Assembly (NCBI RefSeq): GCF_024273235.1
Contig: NZ_JANBVH010000015.1
Location: forward strand, 1-64,000
Origin: Sphingomonas faeni
Lineage (GTDB): Bacteria > Pseudomonadota > Alphaproteobacteria > Sphingomonadales > Sphingomonadaceae
DNA: 64,000 nucleotides
Direction of reading: 5' to 3'
Below the pieces are notes generated by a model, which made no database searches, had not been told where the DNA came from, and saw nothing but the letters and a program-made list of their open reading frames with translations. Every line of letters starts with the position of its first letter. The first letter of the stretch is position 1. Both the position numbers and the translations under genes were made by a program. Below, piece after piece: positions 18,041 to 26,858 of this stretch.

Positions 18041-19435
18041 TCAAAGCGTGTCGTCCGACCCGATCGCCTGGTACAGCGTCACGCGGTTCTGGAGATCGGT
18101 CAGCACGGTGGTGATCGCGCTCTGCCGGGCGGAATACAGCGTGCGCTGTGCGACGAGCGCGGTGAGGAAGCTGTCGGTGCCCTCGCGGTATCGTGCCTCG
18201 CTGATCGTGTAGCTCTTCTGCGCGGCGGCGACGAGATCGGCCTGCGCGGCACGCTGGCGGGCGATCGTACCGCGTCGGGCTAGGCCGTCGGCGACGTCGC
18301 GATACGCGGTCTGGGCTGCCTTGCGGTAGGCGGCGAGGTAATAGTCGACCTGCGCCCGCGCGTAATCGAGGTTGCCGCGATTGGTCCCGCCGAGGATCGG
18401 CACGCTGGCGGACGGCGTCGCGGACCAGGTCGAACCCGAGAACAGGCTGGTCAGCGCGGTGCTCGCGACGCCGAGCGCGCTGGTCAGCGAGATCGTCGGA
18501 AAGAATGCCGCGCGCGCCGCACCGACATTGGCGTTGGCCGATTTCAGCTGGTGCTCGGCCTCGACCACGTCGGGTCGGTCGAGCAGCACGGTCGAGGACA
18601 GCCCGGCGGGCACGGTGGCGATACCCGTATCGAGCGCGTCGAGACTGGCGGGCAGCAACGCGTCCTCGACCGGCGCACCGACCAGCAGCTCCAGCGCGTT
18701 GCGGTCCTGCGCGACCTGCGTCGTGTATTGCGCCACGTCCGCCCGCGCCTGGGCCAGCAAGGTCCGCGCATCCGCGGGGTCGGAGCCGCTCACCAGCCCG
18801 ACATCGTGCAGTTCGTCGTTGAGCTTGACCGTGCGCGCGCTGCTGGCGACCTGGGCGTTGGCGACCGCCAGCAGGTCGCGGTCGGAGAGCAGCGTCAGAT
18901 ACGCGGTGGCGGTCTCGGCAACGACGGTGAAGCGCGTGTTCCGCGCCCCGCTCTCGGTCCCGAGATAGGTCTCGAACGCCGCGCGCGACAGGTTCTTCTG
19001 GCGCCCGAACAGGTCGAGCTCGAAGCCGCTGATCCCGACGCTGCCGGAAAACAGCGTACTGGAGCCGGCCGAGGCGGTGCCGCCGCCGGTCACCGCCCGG
19101 GTGATGCTCGCGCCGCCATCGGCCGACAGCGTCGGCAGCTGGCTCGACTTCTGCACGCGGTATTGCGCGCGCGCCGAGGCGACGTTGGCGACCGCCTGGG
19201 CGAGGTCCTGGTTGTTGGCCAGCGCGCGTTCGATGACGGTCCGCAACCGGGCATCGACGATCAGCGACCGCCACGGCATGCCCGCCTTCGCGTCGGGGTT
19301 TGCCGCATAGGCGGCCCCGCTCGGCCATTGCGGCGGCACGAAATCGGCGACCGAGCGGACATAATGGGGCGCGAGATTGCACCCGGCGAGCGCGGTGGCC
19401 GCGATCAGCGCCGCCGCGATACGCACGCGGATCAT
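18041..19435 (-). CDS. RND efflux outer-membrane factor (NodT/OprM-type lipoprotein)
   Basis: 464 aa. A lipoprotein signal ends in the lipobox LAGC, with the mature protein starting at the cysteine (CNLAPHY). Two outer-membrane-efflux (TolC-like) repeats follow, with coiled-coil stretches such as RALANNQDLAQAVANVASARAQY. It forms the outer-membrane channel of the tripartite pump. ATG 19435 overlaps the pump stop by 4 bp. Confidence 0.93.
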   Translation of the reverse strand: MIRVRIAAALIAATALAGCNLAPHYVRSVADFVPPQWPSGAAYAANPDAKAGMPWRSLIVDARLRTVIERALANNQDLAQAVANVASARAQYRVQKSSQLPTLSADGGASITRAVTGGGTASAGSSTLFSGSVGISGFELDLFGRQKNLSRAAFETYLGTESGARNTRFTVVAETATAYLTLLSDRDLLAVANAQVASSARTVKLNDELHDVGLVSGSDPADARTLLAQARADVAQYTTQVAQDRNALELLVGAPVEDALLPASLDALDTGIATVPAGLSSTVLLDRPDVVEAEHQLKSANANVGAARAAFFPTISLTSALGVASTALTSLFSGSTWSATPSASVPILGGTNRGNLDYARAQVDYYLAAYRKAAQTAYRDVADGLARRGTIARQRAAQADLVAAAQKSYTISEARYREGTDSFLTALVAQRTLYSARQSAITTVLTDLQNRVTLYQAIGSDDTL

Positions 19436-22400
19436 GCCGCTTTCTCCTTCTTGCCGTGGAACAGTCGGGCGACGATGACGAAGAACATCGGCACGTAGAA
19501 GATCGCCAGCACGGTCGCGGTCAGCATGCCGCCGACCACCGCGGTGCCGATCGCGATCCGGCTGTTGGCCCCCGCACCGGTCGCGACCGCGAGCGGGAAC
19601 ACGCCGAAGATGAACGCGAGGCTGGTCATCAAAATCGGGCGAAGCCGGGTCCGCGCCGCCTCCAGTGCGGCATCGACCACGTCCTTGCCGTCGCGCCGCG
19701 CCTCTTCCGCGAACTCGACGATCAGGATCGCGTTCTTGGCGGCAAGCCCGATCGTGGTGATCAGCCCGACCTGGAAGTAGATGTCGTTGTCGAGCCCGCG
19801 CATCGTCACCGCGATCACCGCGCCGATGATCCCGAGCGGCAGCACCAGCAGCACCGCGATCGGCACCGACCAGCTCTCGTACAGCGCGGCGAGGCACAGG
19901 AAGACGATCAGGACCGACAGCCCGTACAGCATCGGCGCCTGTCCGCTGGCCTGGTTCTCCTGGAACGACAGCCCCGCCCAGGCATAGCCGGTGCCGGGTG
20001 CCAGTTGCTTCTGCAGCTTGATCATCTCCTTCATCGCCGCACCCGAACTGCCGCCCGCGGCCGGCTCGCCCTGGATTTCATAGGACGAGCGACCGTTGAA
20101 GCGGGCGACGCTGTTCGGGCCCTTCTCCCACGACATCGTCGCGATCGCCGAGAACGGGACCATCGTGCCGCTGGAGGTGCGGACGAACCAGCCGTCAAGG
20201 TCGTTCGGCAGCATCCGGAACGGCGCGTCGGCCTGCATGTAGACGCGCTTCACCCGGCCCCGATCGACGAAATCGTTGACGTACACGCCGCCCCAGGCGC
20301 TCGACAGCACGTTGGTCACGTCGTTCTCGGTCAGCCCGAACACCGCGAGCTTGGCATCGTCGAGCGTCACGCGAAGCTGAGGCGTGTCGGGCAGCGTGGA
20401 GGCGCGGACCTGCGCGAGCTTGGAATCCTTGTTGGCCGCCGCGATCAGCTTGTCGCGCAGCGCGACGAAAGCATCCCGGCTGAGCCCGCTCGTGTTGGTC
20501 AGCTCGAACGTGAAGCCGTTGGACTGGCCCAACCCGGAAATAGCGGGTGGGGTCAGCGGAATGACGGTCGCATCGCGGATCTGGCTGAAGCTCTTCATCG
20601 CGCGGGCATTGATCGCCGATGCGCTCTGGCTCGCATCCTTGCGCTCGTCGAACGGCGCGAGGCTGGCAAAGGCCATGCCGGCATTCTGCCCCGATCCGCT
20701 GAACCCGAATCCAGTGATGCTGAAGGCGTTGGCGACCGTCCCCTTCTCGTGATCGGTGAAATAGCTCTGGACGCGGTCGCGTACGGCCTCGGTCCGCTCG
20801 TTGGTGGCACCGGCGGGCAGCGTGTACATCACCATCACCTGCCCCTGATCCTCGGTCGGCAGGAAGCTGGTCGGCAACCGGAGGAACAGCACGGCGAGGA
20901 CGATCGTGATGACGCCGACCACCGCCATGTGCAGCCCGCGCCGGCCGATCACCGCGCGCGTCGCTCCGACGTACCGATGCGTCGAGCGATCGAACCACCG
21001 GTTGAACTTGCCGAACACGCCGCGCCGTTCCAGCGGATCGCCATGCGTCGGCTTGAGCAAGGTCGCAGTCAGGGCAGGGGTGAGGACGAGCGCGACCAGC
21101 ACCGACAACAGCATCGCCGACACGATCGTGACCGAGAACTGGCGATAGATCACGCCGGTCGATCCACCGAAGAACGCCATCGGCAGGAACACCGCCGACA
21201 GGACGAGCGCGATGCCGACCAGGGCCGATCCGATCTCGCTCATCGACCGGATCGTCGCCTCGCGGGGGTTCAGGCCTTCCTCGGCCATCACCCGCTCGAC
21301 ATTTTCGACCACGACGATCGCGTCGTCGACCAGCAACCCGATGGCGAGCACCATCGCAAACAGGGTGAGCGTGTTGATCGAATAGCCGCACACCGCCAGC
21401 ACCCCGAACGTGCCGAGCAGCACGACCGGAACCGCGATCGCCGGGATCAGCGTCGCCCGCCAGTTCTGGAGGAAGACGAACATCACGACGATCACCAGGA
21501 TGATCGCGATCACCAGCGTCTCGACGACTTCCTCGACCGACAGTTTGACGAACGTGGTGGTGTCGCGCGGATAGGCGATGGCATAGCCGGCGGGCAGGTT
21601 GGTCGACAGTTCGGCCATCCGCGCCTTCACGGCGGTCGCGGTCTCCAGGGCATCTGCCCCGGTCGCCAGCTGGATCGCCATCCCCGACGCCGGATGGCCG
21701 TCGAGTTCCGCCGAGGAGTTATAGCTGTCCTGTCCCAGTTCGACGCGGGCGACGTCGGACAGGCGGACGATCGATCCGTCGGTCTTGGTCTTCAGCACGA
21801 TCGCACGAAACTGGTCGGGGGTCGTCAGGCGTGATTTGGCACGGACGGTGGCATTCAGCATCTGCCCCTTCACCGCGGGCAATGCGCCGACCTGTCCGGC
21901 CGAGACGTCGACGTTCTGCGCCTGGATCGCGCTCTGCACGTCGGACGGCATCAACTGCACCGCCGCGAGCTTGGTCGGATCGAGCCACACGCGCATCGCA
22001 TATTGCGCGCCGAACACCTGGGTCTGGCCGACGCCGTCGACGCGCGCGAGATCGTCCTGGAAATTGCTGACTAGGTAATCGGCGATGTCGTTCGCAGTGG
22101 CCTTGTCGGTCTTGTCGTACAGCGCGACGATCATCAGGAAGTCGCTGTTCGACTTCGACACGGTGACGCCCTGCGACGTCACCGCGCTCGGCAGGCGCGC
22201 CTCCGCCTGCTGGACCTTGTTCTGCACCTGGACCTGCGCGGTATCCGGATCGGTGCCCTTGACGAAGGTGACGGTGATCGAGGCCGATCCCGACGAATCC
22301 GAACTCGACTGGAAATACTGCAGGCCGTCGATCCCGGTCAGCTGCTGTTCGATCACCTGCGTCACGCTGGTTTCCAGCGTTTCGGCGGAGGCGCCCGGAT

Positions 22401-22551
22401 AGGTGGCGCTGATCGATATCGTCGGGGGTGCGACGTCGGGATATTGCGCGATCGGCAGCGAGCGCAGTCCCGCGACCCCGCCGAGCATGATGACGATCGC
22501 GATCACCCACGCGAAGATCGGGCGTTCGACGAAGAAGCGGCTGATACCCAT
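19432..22551 (-). CDS. Multidrug efflux RND transporter permease (HAE1/AcrB-type)
   Basis: 1039 aa, standard for the HAE1 family. Twelve membrane segments are arranged around two large periplasmic loops. The start MGISRFFVERPIFAWVIAI and the proton-relay Asp pair in LLVDDAIVVVENVERV are diagnostic. It uses proton motive force to export hydrophobic or amphiphilic compounds with the adaptor and outer-membrane factor on either side. One base separates it from the adaptor stop. Substrates cannot be predicted. Confidence 0.96.
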   Translation of the reverse strand: MGISRFFVERPIFAWVIAIVIMLGGVAGLRSLPIAQYPDVAPPTISISATYPGASAETLETSVTQVIEQQLTGIDGLQYFQSSSDSSGSASITVTFVKGTDPDTAQVQVQNKVQQAEARLPSAVTSQGVTVSKSNSDFLMIVALYDKTDKATANDIADYLVSNFQDDLARVDGVGQTQVFGAQYAMRVWLDPTKLAAVQLMPSDVQSAIQAQNVDVSAGQVGALPAVKGQMLNATVRAKSRLTTPDQFRAIVLKTKTDGSIVRLSDVARVELGQDSYNSSAELDGHPASGMAIQLATGADALETATAVKARMAELSTNLPAGYAIAYPRDTTTFVKLSVEEVVETLVIAIILVIVVMFVFLQNWRATLIPAIAVPVVLLGTFGVLAVCGYSINTLTLFAMVLAIGLLVDDAIVVVENVERVMAEEGLNPREATIRSMSEIGSALVGIALVLSAVFLPMAFFGGSTGVIYRQFSVTIVSAMLLSVLVALVLTPALTATLLKPTHGDPLERRGVFGKFNRWFDRSTHRYVGATRAVIGRRGLHMAVVGVITIVLAVLFLRLPTSFLPTEDQGQVMVMYTLPAGATNERTEAVRDRVQSYFTDHEKGTVANAFSITGFGFSGSGQNAGMAFASLAPFDERKDASQSASAINARAMKSFSQIRDATVIPLTPPAISGLGQSNGFTFELTNTSGLSRDAFVALRDKLIAAANKDSKLAQVRASTLPDTPQLRVTLDDAKLAVFGLTENDVTNVLSSAWGGVYVNDFVDRGRVKRVYMQADAPFRMLPNDLDGWFVRTSSGTMVPFSAIATMSWEKGPNSVARFNGRSSYEIQGEPAAGGSSGAAMKEMIKLQKQLAPGTGYAWAGLSFQENQASGQAPMLYGLSVLIVFLCLAALYESWSVPIAVLLVLPLGIIGAVIAVTMRGLDNDIYFQVGLITTIGLAAKNAILIVEFAEEARRDGKDVVDAALEAARTRLRPILMTSLAFIFGVFPLAVATGAGANSRIAIGTAVVGGMLTATVLAIFYVPMFFVIVARLFHGKKEKAA

Positions 22552-22552
22552 G

Positions 22553-23695
22553 TCAGTTGGTGGTCCCGAGCTTGACGGCGACCGGCTTCACGGTCGCGCC
22601 GGCCTGTGCCTTGTCGACCCCCTGGACGATCAGCCGGTCGCCGGCCTTCAGTCCGGCGGTGACGATCCATTTGTCGCCGACCGCCTGCGCGGTCGTGACC
22701 TGGCGGAGCGCGACCTTGTTGTCGGTGCCGACGACCATCGCGGTGGCGTTGCCCTTGGCGTCGCGGGTGATGCCCTGCTGTGGTGCGAGGACCGCGTTGC
22801 GGATCACGGTCTGCGGCACCGTCAAACGCACGAACATCCCGGGCAGCAACAGGCCCTTGGGGTTCGCGAACCGCGCGCGCAGCGTAACGGTCCCGGTGGT
22901 CGTATCGACGACGGCCTCGCCGAACTGGATCGTTCCGGTCTGCGGATAGGCGCGACCGTTTTCCAGCGACAGGCGGACGGTGGTGCTCGCCGGCAGCGCT
23001 TCGCCGGTGGCAAGGCTTTGTCGCAGATCGTAAAGCGCGCTGCTCGATTGCTGGATATCGACGAAGATCGGATCGAGCTGGGAGATCGTCGCCAGCGCCG
23101 TGGTCTGCGCCGCCGTGACGAGCGCACCCTGGGTATAGGTCGATCGACCGATCCGCCCCGAAATCGGCGCATAGACCCGCGTGAAGCCCAGGTTGACGTT
23201 CGCGGTGCGCAGGTTGGCGCGATATTGCGCAATGCTCGCGCTCGCCTGCCTCGACGTCGCGACGGCATCGTCGACGTCCTGCCGCGCGACCGCATCCGCG
23301 CTTTGCAGGCGGTTATACCGCTGCACCTTGGCCTGTGCGGTGACGGCCGAGGCCTGCGCGCTCGCCAATTGTGCGGCGACCTGGTCCCGGGTGGCCCGGT
23401 ACAGGCGGGAATCGATCTGGTACAAGGGCTGGCCGGCGCGGACCAGCGTGCCCTCGGTGAACAATCGGGCCTTGATGATCCCGTCGACCTGGGGACGTAC
23501 CTCCGATATCGCGGTGGCCGCCGTTCGACCGGTCAGTTCGGTCGTGGTCGTTACCGGCTCCGTCTTCAGCGTGACGATGCCGACCTCGGCGGGGGGCATT
23601 TTGGGCATACCCTCCTTGGACGATCCGCACCCCGCAAGGGGTACGGCCAGCGTCAGCAACAGAGCGGTCAGAGGATGCGGCCTCGACGGGATCAT
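22553..23695 (-). CDS. RND efflux periplasmic adaptor (MFP)
   Basis: 380 aa from ATG 23695; a longer open frame to 23842 is not supported. A lipoprotein signal ends LAGC. Hairpin/lipoyl segments follow, with RPQVDGIIKARLFTEGTLVRAGQPLYQID and VYAPISGRIGRSTYTQGALV. The beta-barrel and membrane-proximal domains complete it. It bridges the RND pump and the outer-membrane factor. It is the first efflux gene of the minus-strand set, with a small secreted-protein gene just upstream. Confidence 0.93.
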   Translation of the reverse strand: MIPSRPHPLTALLLTLAVPLAGCGSSKEGMPKMPPAEVGIVTLKTEPVTTTTELTGRTAATAISEVRPQVDGIIKARLFTEGTLVRAGQPLYQIDSRLYRATRDQVAAQLASAQASAVTAQAKVQRYNRLQSADAVARQDVDDAVATSRQASASIAQYRANLRTANVNLGFTRVYAPISGRIGRSTYTQGALVTAAQTTALATISQLDPIFVDIQQSSSALYDLRQSLATGEALPASTTVRLSLENGRAYPQTGTIQFGEAVVDTTTGTVTLRARFANPKGLLLPGMFVRLTVPQTVIRNAVLAPQQGITRDAKGNATAMVVGTDNKVALRQVTTAQAVGDKWIVTAGLKAGDRLIVQGVDKAQAGATVKPVAVKLGTTN

Positions 23696-23708
23696 GATCT
23701 TGGCCTGC

Positions 23709-23984
23709 TCAGCGCGCGCAGCGCTGGCGTTTGCCGCGGGCGTCGCGGTACGTATTCGACTTCGCGTCGTAGGATGCGTTCGACCGGCGGCAGGGGCTGA
23801 CGGTCTTCTTGCTCTGCACGGTCTTCTTGGTCTGGACCGCACGGCGGGCGTTGGTGCTGGCCGGGGCGGTGCGCGTATTAGCGCGATCGCTCACGCGCAC
23901 GGACGACGTGGAACGCGACGGCTCCGCGTGCTGCGGAGCGGCGGCCATCGCGACGATGGCGGCAGCGAGTTCGAATGCGATCAT
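23709..23984 (-). CDS. Small secreted basic protein, hypothetical
   Basis: 91 aa from ATG 23984 (GGAG-like site upstream in GGTTCTCCCC complement). It has a short hydrophobic N-terminus and a Thr/Lys/Arg-rich region with repeated TKKTVQSKKTV. The C-terminal half (CRRSNASYDAKSNTYRDARGKRQRCAR) has two cysteines and resembles small secreted sphingomonad proteins of unknown function. It ends 13 bp before the adaptor start on the same strand, so it may be co-transcribed with the pump. Confidence 0.6.
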   Translation of the reverse strand: MIAFELAAAIVAMAAAPQHAEPSRSTSSVRVSDRANTRTAPASTNARRAVQTKKTVQSKKTVSPCRRSNASYDAKSNTYRDARGKRQRCAR

Positions 23985-24138
23985 GGGGAGAACCTTTTGC
24001 TGATGGTCCTCCGCAGCTAGGCGGTCCGGCGGCCTCCAAACATGCTCGCGGGGTAAGCAAACGTAAGCGTTTGTAACGGTCGGCACGCCGGACGTAGCGA
24101 ACCCGTCGGTGCGTCCGGGCGCCGCTCGTCGGGGCGGT

Positions 24139-24432
24139 TCACGTCACGGCGATCGGGTCCAGGACGATGGCGGTGCGCTCCGCGAGATCCTCGATGACCG
24201 CCACGTAGCGTTTGAAATGCGGTGTCGCGCGGTGCGCCGTCACGGCGGCACCATCGACATAGAGCTCGTCCAGGACGAACCGCCCGGGATCGTCGCGATC
24301 GCGCCATATGTCGTAGCGCAGATTGCCTGGCTCGGCCCGGCTCGGTGCCGCCATTCCGTCCAGCAGGGCTTTCAAGTCGTCCGTCTTGCCTGCGCGTGCG
24401 GTCAGGATCGCCACGATTTTTACGCTCGTCAT
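24139..24432 (-). CDS. Antibiotic-biosynthesis-monooxygenase (ABM) domain protein
   Basis: 97 aa, single ABM/dimeric ferredoxin-like fold. It has VKIVAILTARAGKTDDLKALLDGM, the central PGNLRYDIWRDRDDPGRFVLDELY and the HRATPHFKRY histidine segment. Relatives include YgiN-type quinol monooxygenases and small aromatic-ring oxygenases acting without cofactor. A degenerate copy of the 35-bp element lies about 93 bp upstream, hinting at co-regulation with the aromatic genes further on. Function by family only. Confidence 0.78.
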   Translation of the reverse strand: MTSVKIVAILTARAGKTDDLKALLDGMAAPSRAEPGNLRYDIWRDRDDPGRFVLDELYVDGAAVTAHRATPHFKRYVAVIEDLAERTAIVLDPIAVT

Positions 24433-24524
24433 GCTGCATCGTCTCCCTGTTCGTATCTGCGCTCGTACCGTCGGTCTCGTCGGCACGCACGCCCGATAAC
24501 CTAGGCCAGTCATGGACCTTTATT

Positions 24525-24560
24525 TATACTCGACAGTCAGCTTTGCACTGGATAGTTCAA
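24525..24560 (-). promoter_or_regulatory. Degenerate copy (e) of the shared 35-bp element
   Basis: Read on the minus strand: TTGAAC (24560-24555), 14 bp, CTGACT (24540-24535), GTC, GAGTATAAAT. It closely resembles the copy at 41369-41403 in its right half but has one extra spacer base and several mismatches. It faces the ABM gene 92 bp away. The plus strand of the same region contains TAGTTCA (24553-24559), facing the GST gene. Apart from this the 240-bp ABM-GST gap shows nothing else recognisable. Confidence 0.4.
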
Positions 24561-24672
24561 AAATATCAAGCGGGCGAGGGCGCTGTGCTGTCAGGATCGA
24601 TCCCATGGTCCGGCACGGCGTTCGGCGTGCGGTCGTCACGGCTTGATACATCGTCGTCGAGGAAGCGTGACC

Positions 24673-25350
24673 ATGACCGAACCCGCCAATGATTCAATCG
24701 TGCTGTTCTTTACCCCCGGAACATGTTCCCGCGTGACGCTGAATGCGCTGGAGGAACTGGGTCTGCCGTTCGAGGCGCGACCGATCGACATCTTCAAGGG
24801 GGCGCAGCGCCGGCCGGACTATCTCGCGATCAATCCCAAGGGGAAGGTTCCGGCGTTGCTGGTCGGCGAGGCGGTGTTGACCGAGACGCCGGCGATCCTG
24901 TTGTGGCTGCACGAGACGTATCCCGCGGCTGGCCTGATTCCCGGCGAGGATGCGGTGTCGCGTGCACAGGCGTTTGCCGACATCGTCTGGTGCTCGAATA
25001 CCTTGCACCCCCTGGTCCGTGCGGTCCTCATGCCGCAGCGCATGACGCTCGGCGATCCCGATCCCGTTCGCGCGGCGGCGCTGGCGCAACTGACGCCCGA
25101 ACTCGATCTGATGCAGCGTCGCCTCGGCGAGAATGCCTGGTGGTTCGGGGCGGACTGGTCGATCCTGGATGTGTATCTCGCCTGGATCACGGGCATGTGC
25201 ATCGGGGCGAAGGTCGATATGGGGGGCTATGGCGCGCTGCTCGCGCATATGGGGCGAGTGCGCGACCGGCCCGGTTTCCGGCGGGCGCTGGCGCGCGAGC
25301 AGGACGCGCTGGATACGGCCGGCATCGTGCTTCCCGGCGGACGACTCTAG
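24673..25350 (+). CDS. Glutathione S-transferase family protein
   Basis: 225 aa from ATG 24673 (an upstream in-frame TTG at 24643 is less likely). The N-terminal thioredoxin-like domain has TPGTCSRVTLNALEELGLPFE and NPKGKVPAL, then TETPAILLWL. The C-terminal helical domain has SILDVYLAWITGM. GSTs conjugate glutathione or act in aromatic and lignin-dimer degradation in sphingomonads. Here it sits between the efflux system and the flavocytochrome operon, so a role with aromatic compounds is inferred. Confidence 0.87.
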   Translation: MTEPANDSIVLFFTPGTCSRVTLNALEELGLPFEARPIDIFKGAQRRPDYLAINPKGKVPALLVGEAVLTETPAILLWLHETYPAAGLIPGEDAVSRAQAFADIVWCSNTLHPLVRAVLMPQRMTLGDPDPVRAAALAQLTPELDLMQRRLGENAWWFGADWSILDVYLAWITGMCIGAKVDMGGYGALLAHMGRVRDRPGFRRALAREQDALDTAGIVLPGGRL

Positions 25351-25369
25351 GGATGCGGCGCGGGGCCGC

Positions 25370-25825
25370 CTATTTCGCCATCGCGAGCAGGGGCGCCATG
25401 CGCCTGGCCGCGAACGGCGGAAGCTTGGCGGCCCTGGCTGCGGCCAGATTGGCCGACGGTCCGTTCCCGACCTGGATCAGGGCGACCATCCCCATCGCGT
25501 AATGCGGCCGGCACTCGATTCCATAGAGGCCGGGCGTCGAGACGGTCAGCGCGAACTCCTTGTTGATCTGGCCCTTCGATGTCGTGACGCCAGCTGGCAG
25601 CATCGTGGGAATCGTCTCGGCATTGTGACTGGGATCGGTCGGCAGAAAACGTACCGTGTCACCCGGCATCACCTTCACGAACGCGGGCTCGAAGACCATC
25701 ACGCCCGCAGCGCCTTGATTACGCATATGGACGATCACGTCCTTCGCCGCGGCCGGTGCGCCGGCGGTCGCGCAGGTGATCGCGAGGGCGAGGATCGGAA
25801 CGGCTGAAACTCTACGCATGCTCAT
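25370..25825 (-). CDS. Pseudoazurin (type 1 copper protein)
   Basis: 151 aa. A signal peptide is cleaved after APAAA. The cupredoxin domain has copper ligands His67 (SHNAE), Cys105 and His108 (ECRPHY), and Met113 (AMGM), the spacing of pseudoazurins. A C-terminal tail of about 30 Ala/Arg-rich residues follows. It is a periplasmic one-electron carrier. It ends the minus-strand flavocytochrome gene set. Azurin genes accompany eugenol hydroxylase in pseudomonads, so it is a good candidate acceptor for the flavocytochrome at 27.4-30.1 kb. Confidence 0.88.
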   Translation of the reverse strand: MSMRRVSAVPILALAITCATAGAPAAAKDVIVHMRNQGAAGVMVFEPAFVKVMPGDTVRFLPTDPSHNAETIPTMLPAGVTTSKGQINKEFALTVSTPGLYGIECRPHYAMGMVALIQVGNGPSANLAAARAAKLPPFAARRMAPLLAMAK

Positions 25826-25883
25826 ACTCCAGGCGGCCGGGCAGGATCCCGGCCGATATCGGCGAAACAGGTTGGGAGAGGGG

Positions 25884-25947
25884 CCCGCCCCGATCGCGCG
25901 ACGATCGGGGCGGGGGGCAGGGGCAGGGGGCAGGGGGCAGGGGGCAG
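25884..25947. other. 13-bp stem-loop followed by G-tract array
   Basis: A perfect 13-bp GC-rich inverted repeat (arms 25884-25896 and 25902-25914, 5-nt loop) merges into a run of GGGGGCA-type units up to about 25947. The plus strand there has at least five G-runs of 4-6 bases and could form a G-quadruplex. It lies in the gap between the secreted-protein gene and pseudoazurin, both on the minus strand. No U-tract follows, so this is not a classical terminator; it may instead set relative expression. Confidence 0.6.
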
Positions 25948-25973
25948 CCAGGGCGCGAGAACTTGCAGCGACC

Positions 25974-26858
25974 CTAGCGGTTCTGCGCCTTGTCCTTGAC
26001 GTTCAGTTCGAGCTTACCCGTCGTCGGGTCGAGATAGTCGCGATTGTCGGTGCAGGCCCATTCCTGCGGCTCGTTGCGCCGTTCGATCCCGCGCACGAAC
26101 TTCCGGGGTTCGAGCGCGTAGGGCTTTTTGAAGATGGTATCGTCGTACAGCGTCGTCTGGATTTCCAGCGTATTGAAGTCGAGCAGACGCATGCGTTCGA
26201 CCAGTCGGAGGTTGGGGCCGTGTGGGCCGAAGATCACGCCGGATACCGGCGAGTGATCGCCCTGTGGTCGGAGCTTCTCGCTCAACCGTCCCAGTTGAAA
26301 TACCGAATCGGCGGCAATGCCGGTGGTGTCGACGACCAGCGTATCGCCCTCCCAATGGCCGATCGACTCCCCGAGATAGGAGGGATTGGGTTCCTCGGTG
26401 TGCTTGCGCCCGTCGGTATGGATGAACCGCGTCATGCCCGACGTCTCGATGTAGAGCGCGATCATTCCCGGTGACTGGAAGAACTTCATGGGCATGCCGC
26501 CGATGTTCTGCACGAACGGCATGCCCAACGGCTTGCAGTTGGTGAACGGGCTGTCTTCGGCCGGCTTGTAGGCCTTGATATAGGCAAGTGCCGAAGGCGT
26601 GTAGTCGGGCGGCGTCGTGAAATTGTCCGCGATCGGCGCGATCGACTGCCACGTGCCTTGCCAGAAATCCGGCCGGTTGGCGATCTCCTGCCAGGCTTTG
26701 GCCTGTTCGGCGGCCGATCGCGGCACCGCAGGCGTCTCTGCGGTCTGCTGGGCTCGGCCGGCATCGACCGCAAGCGTCAAAGCCGCGAGCGAACACAGGC
26801 CACCGCACACCGCGCGGACCAGGGGCTTCTTCATCCGAGGCGCTGGAATGTCGATCAT
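25974..26858 (-). CDS. Secreted protein of the GHWEGDTLVV family
   Basis: 294 aa with an N-terminal signal (about residues 12-36, ending GRAQQ). The mature part contains CKPLGMPFVQN, RFIHTDGRKHTEEPNPSYLGESIGHWEGDTLVVDT and a Trp/Cys-containing end. Two further proteins in this window (54520-55257 and 55290-56240) share the GHWxGxTLV core, a following TYR- or LIDD-type segment and a C-terminal cysteine. I know no function. Its start overlaps the DUF6152 stop by 4 bp, so the two are a unit, repeated at 54-56 kb. A periplasmic role connected with aromatic-substrate oxidation is inference from context. Confidence 0.75.
   Translation of the reverse strand: MIDIPAPRMKKPLVRAVCGGLCSLAALTLAVDAGRAQQTAETPAVPRSAAEQAKAWQEIANRPDFWQGTWQSIAPIADNFTTPPDYTPSALAYIKAYKPAEDSPFTNCKPLGMPFVQNIGGMPMKFFQSPGMIALYIETSGMTRFIHTDGRKHTEEPNPSYLGESIGHWEGDTLVVDTTGIAADSVFQLGRLSEKLRPQGDHSPVSGVIFGPHGPNLRLVERMRLLDFNTLEIQTTLYDDTIFKKPYALEPRKFVRGIERRNEPQEWACTDNRDYLDPTTGKLELNVKDKAQNR

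Noticed and set aside
19300..21834. 844-codon plus-strand frame opposite the RND pump
   Set aside because: A shadow of the pump; rich in RDR/HRR/DQ runs and without any recognisable motif.
25908..25947. CRISPR-like or coding repeat in the G-rich tract
   Set aside because: Units are only about 7 bp, with no spacer structure and no open frame of note.
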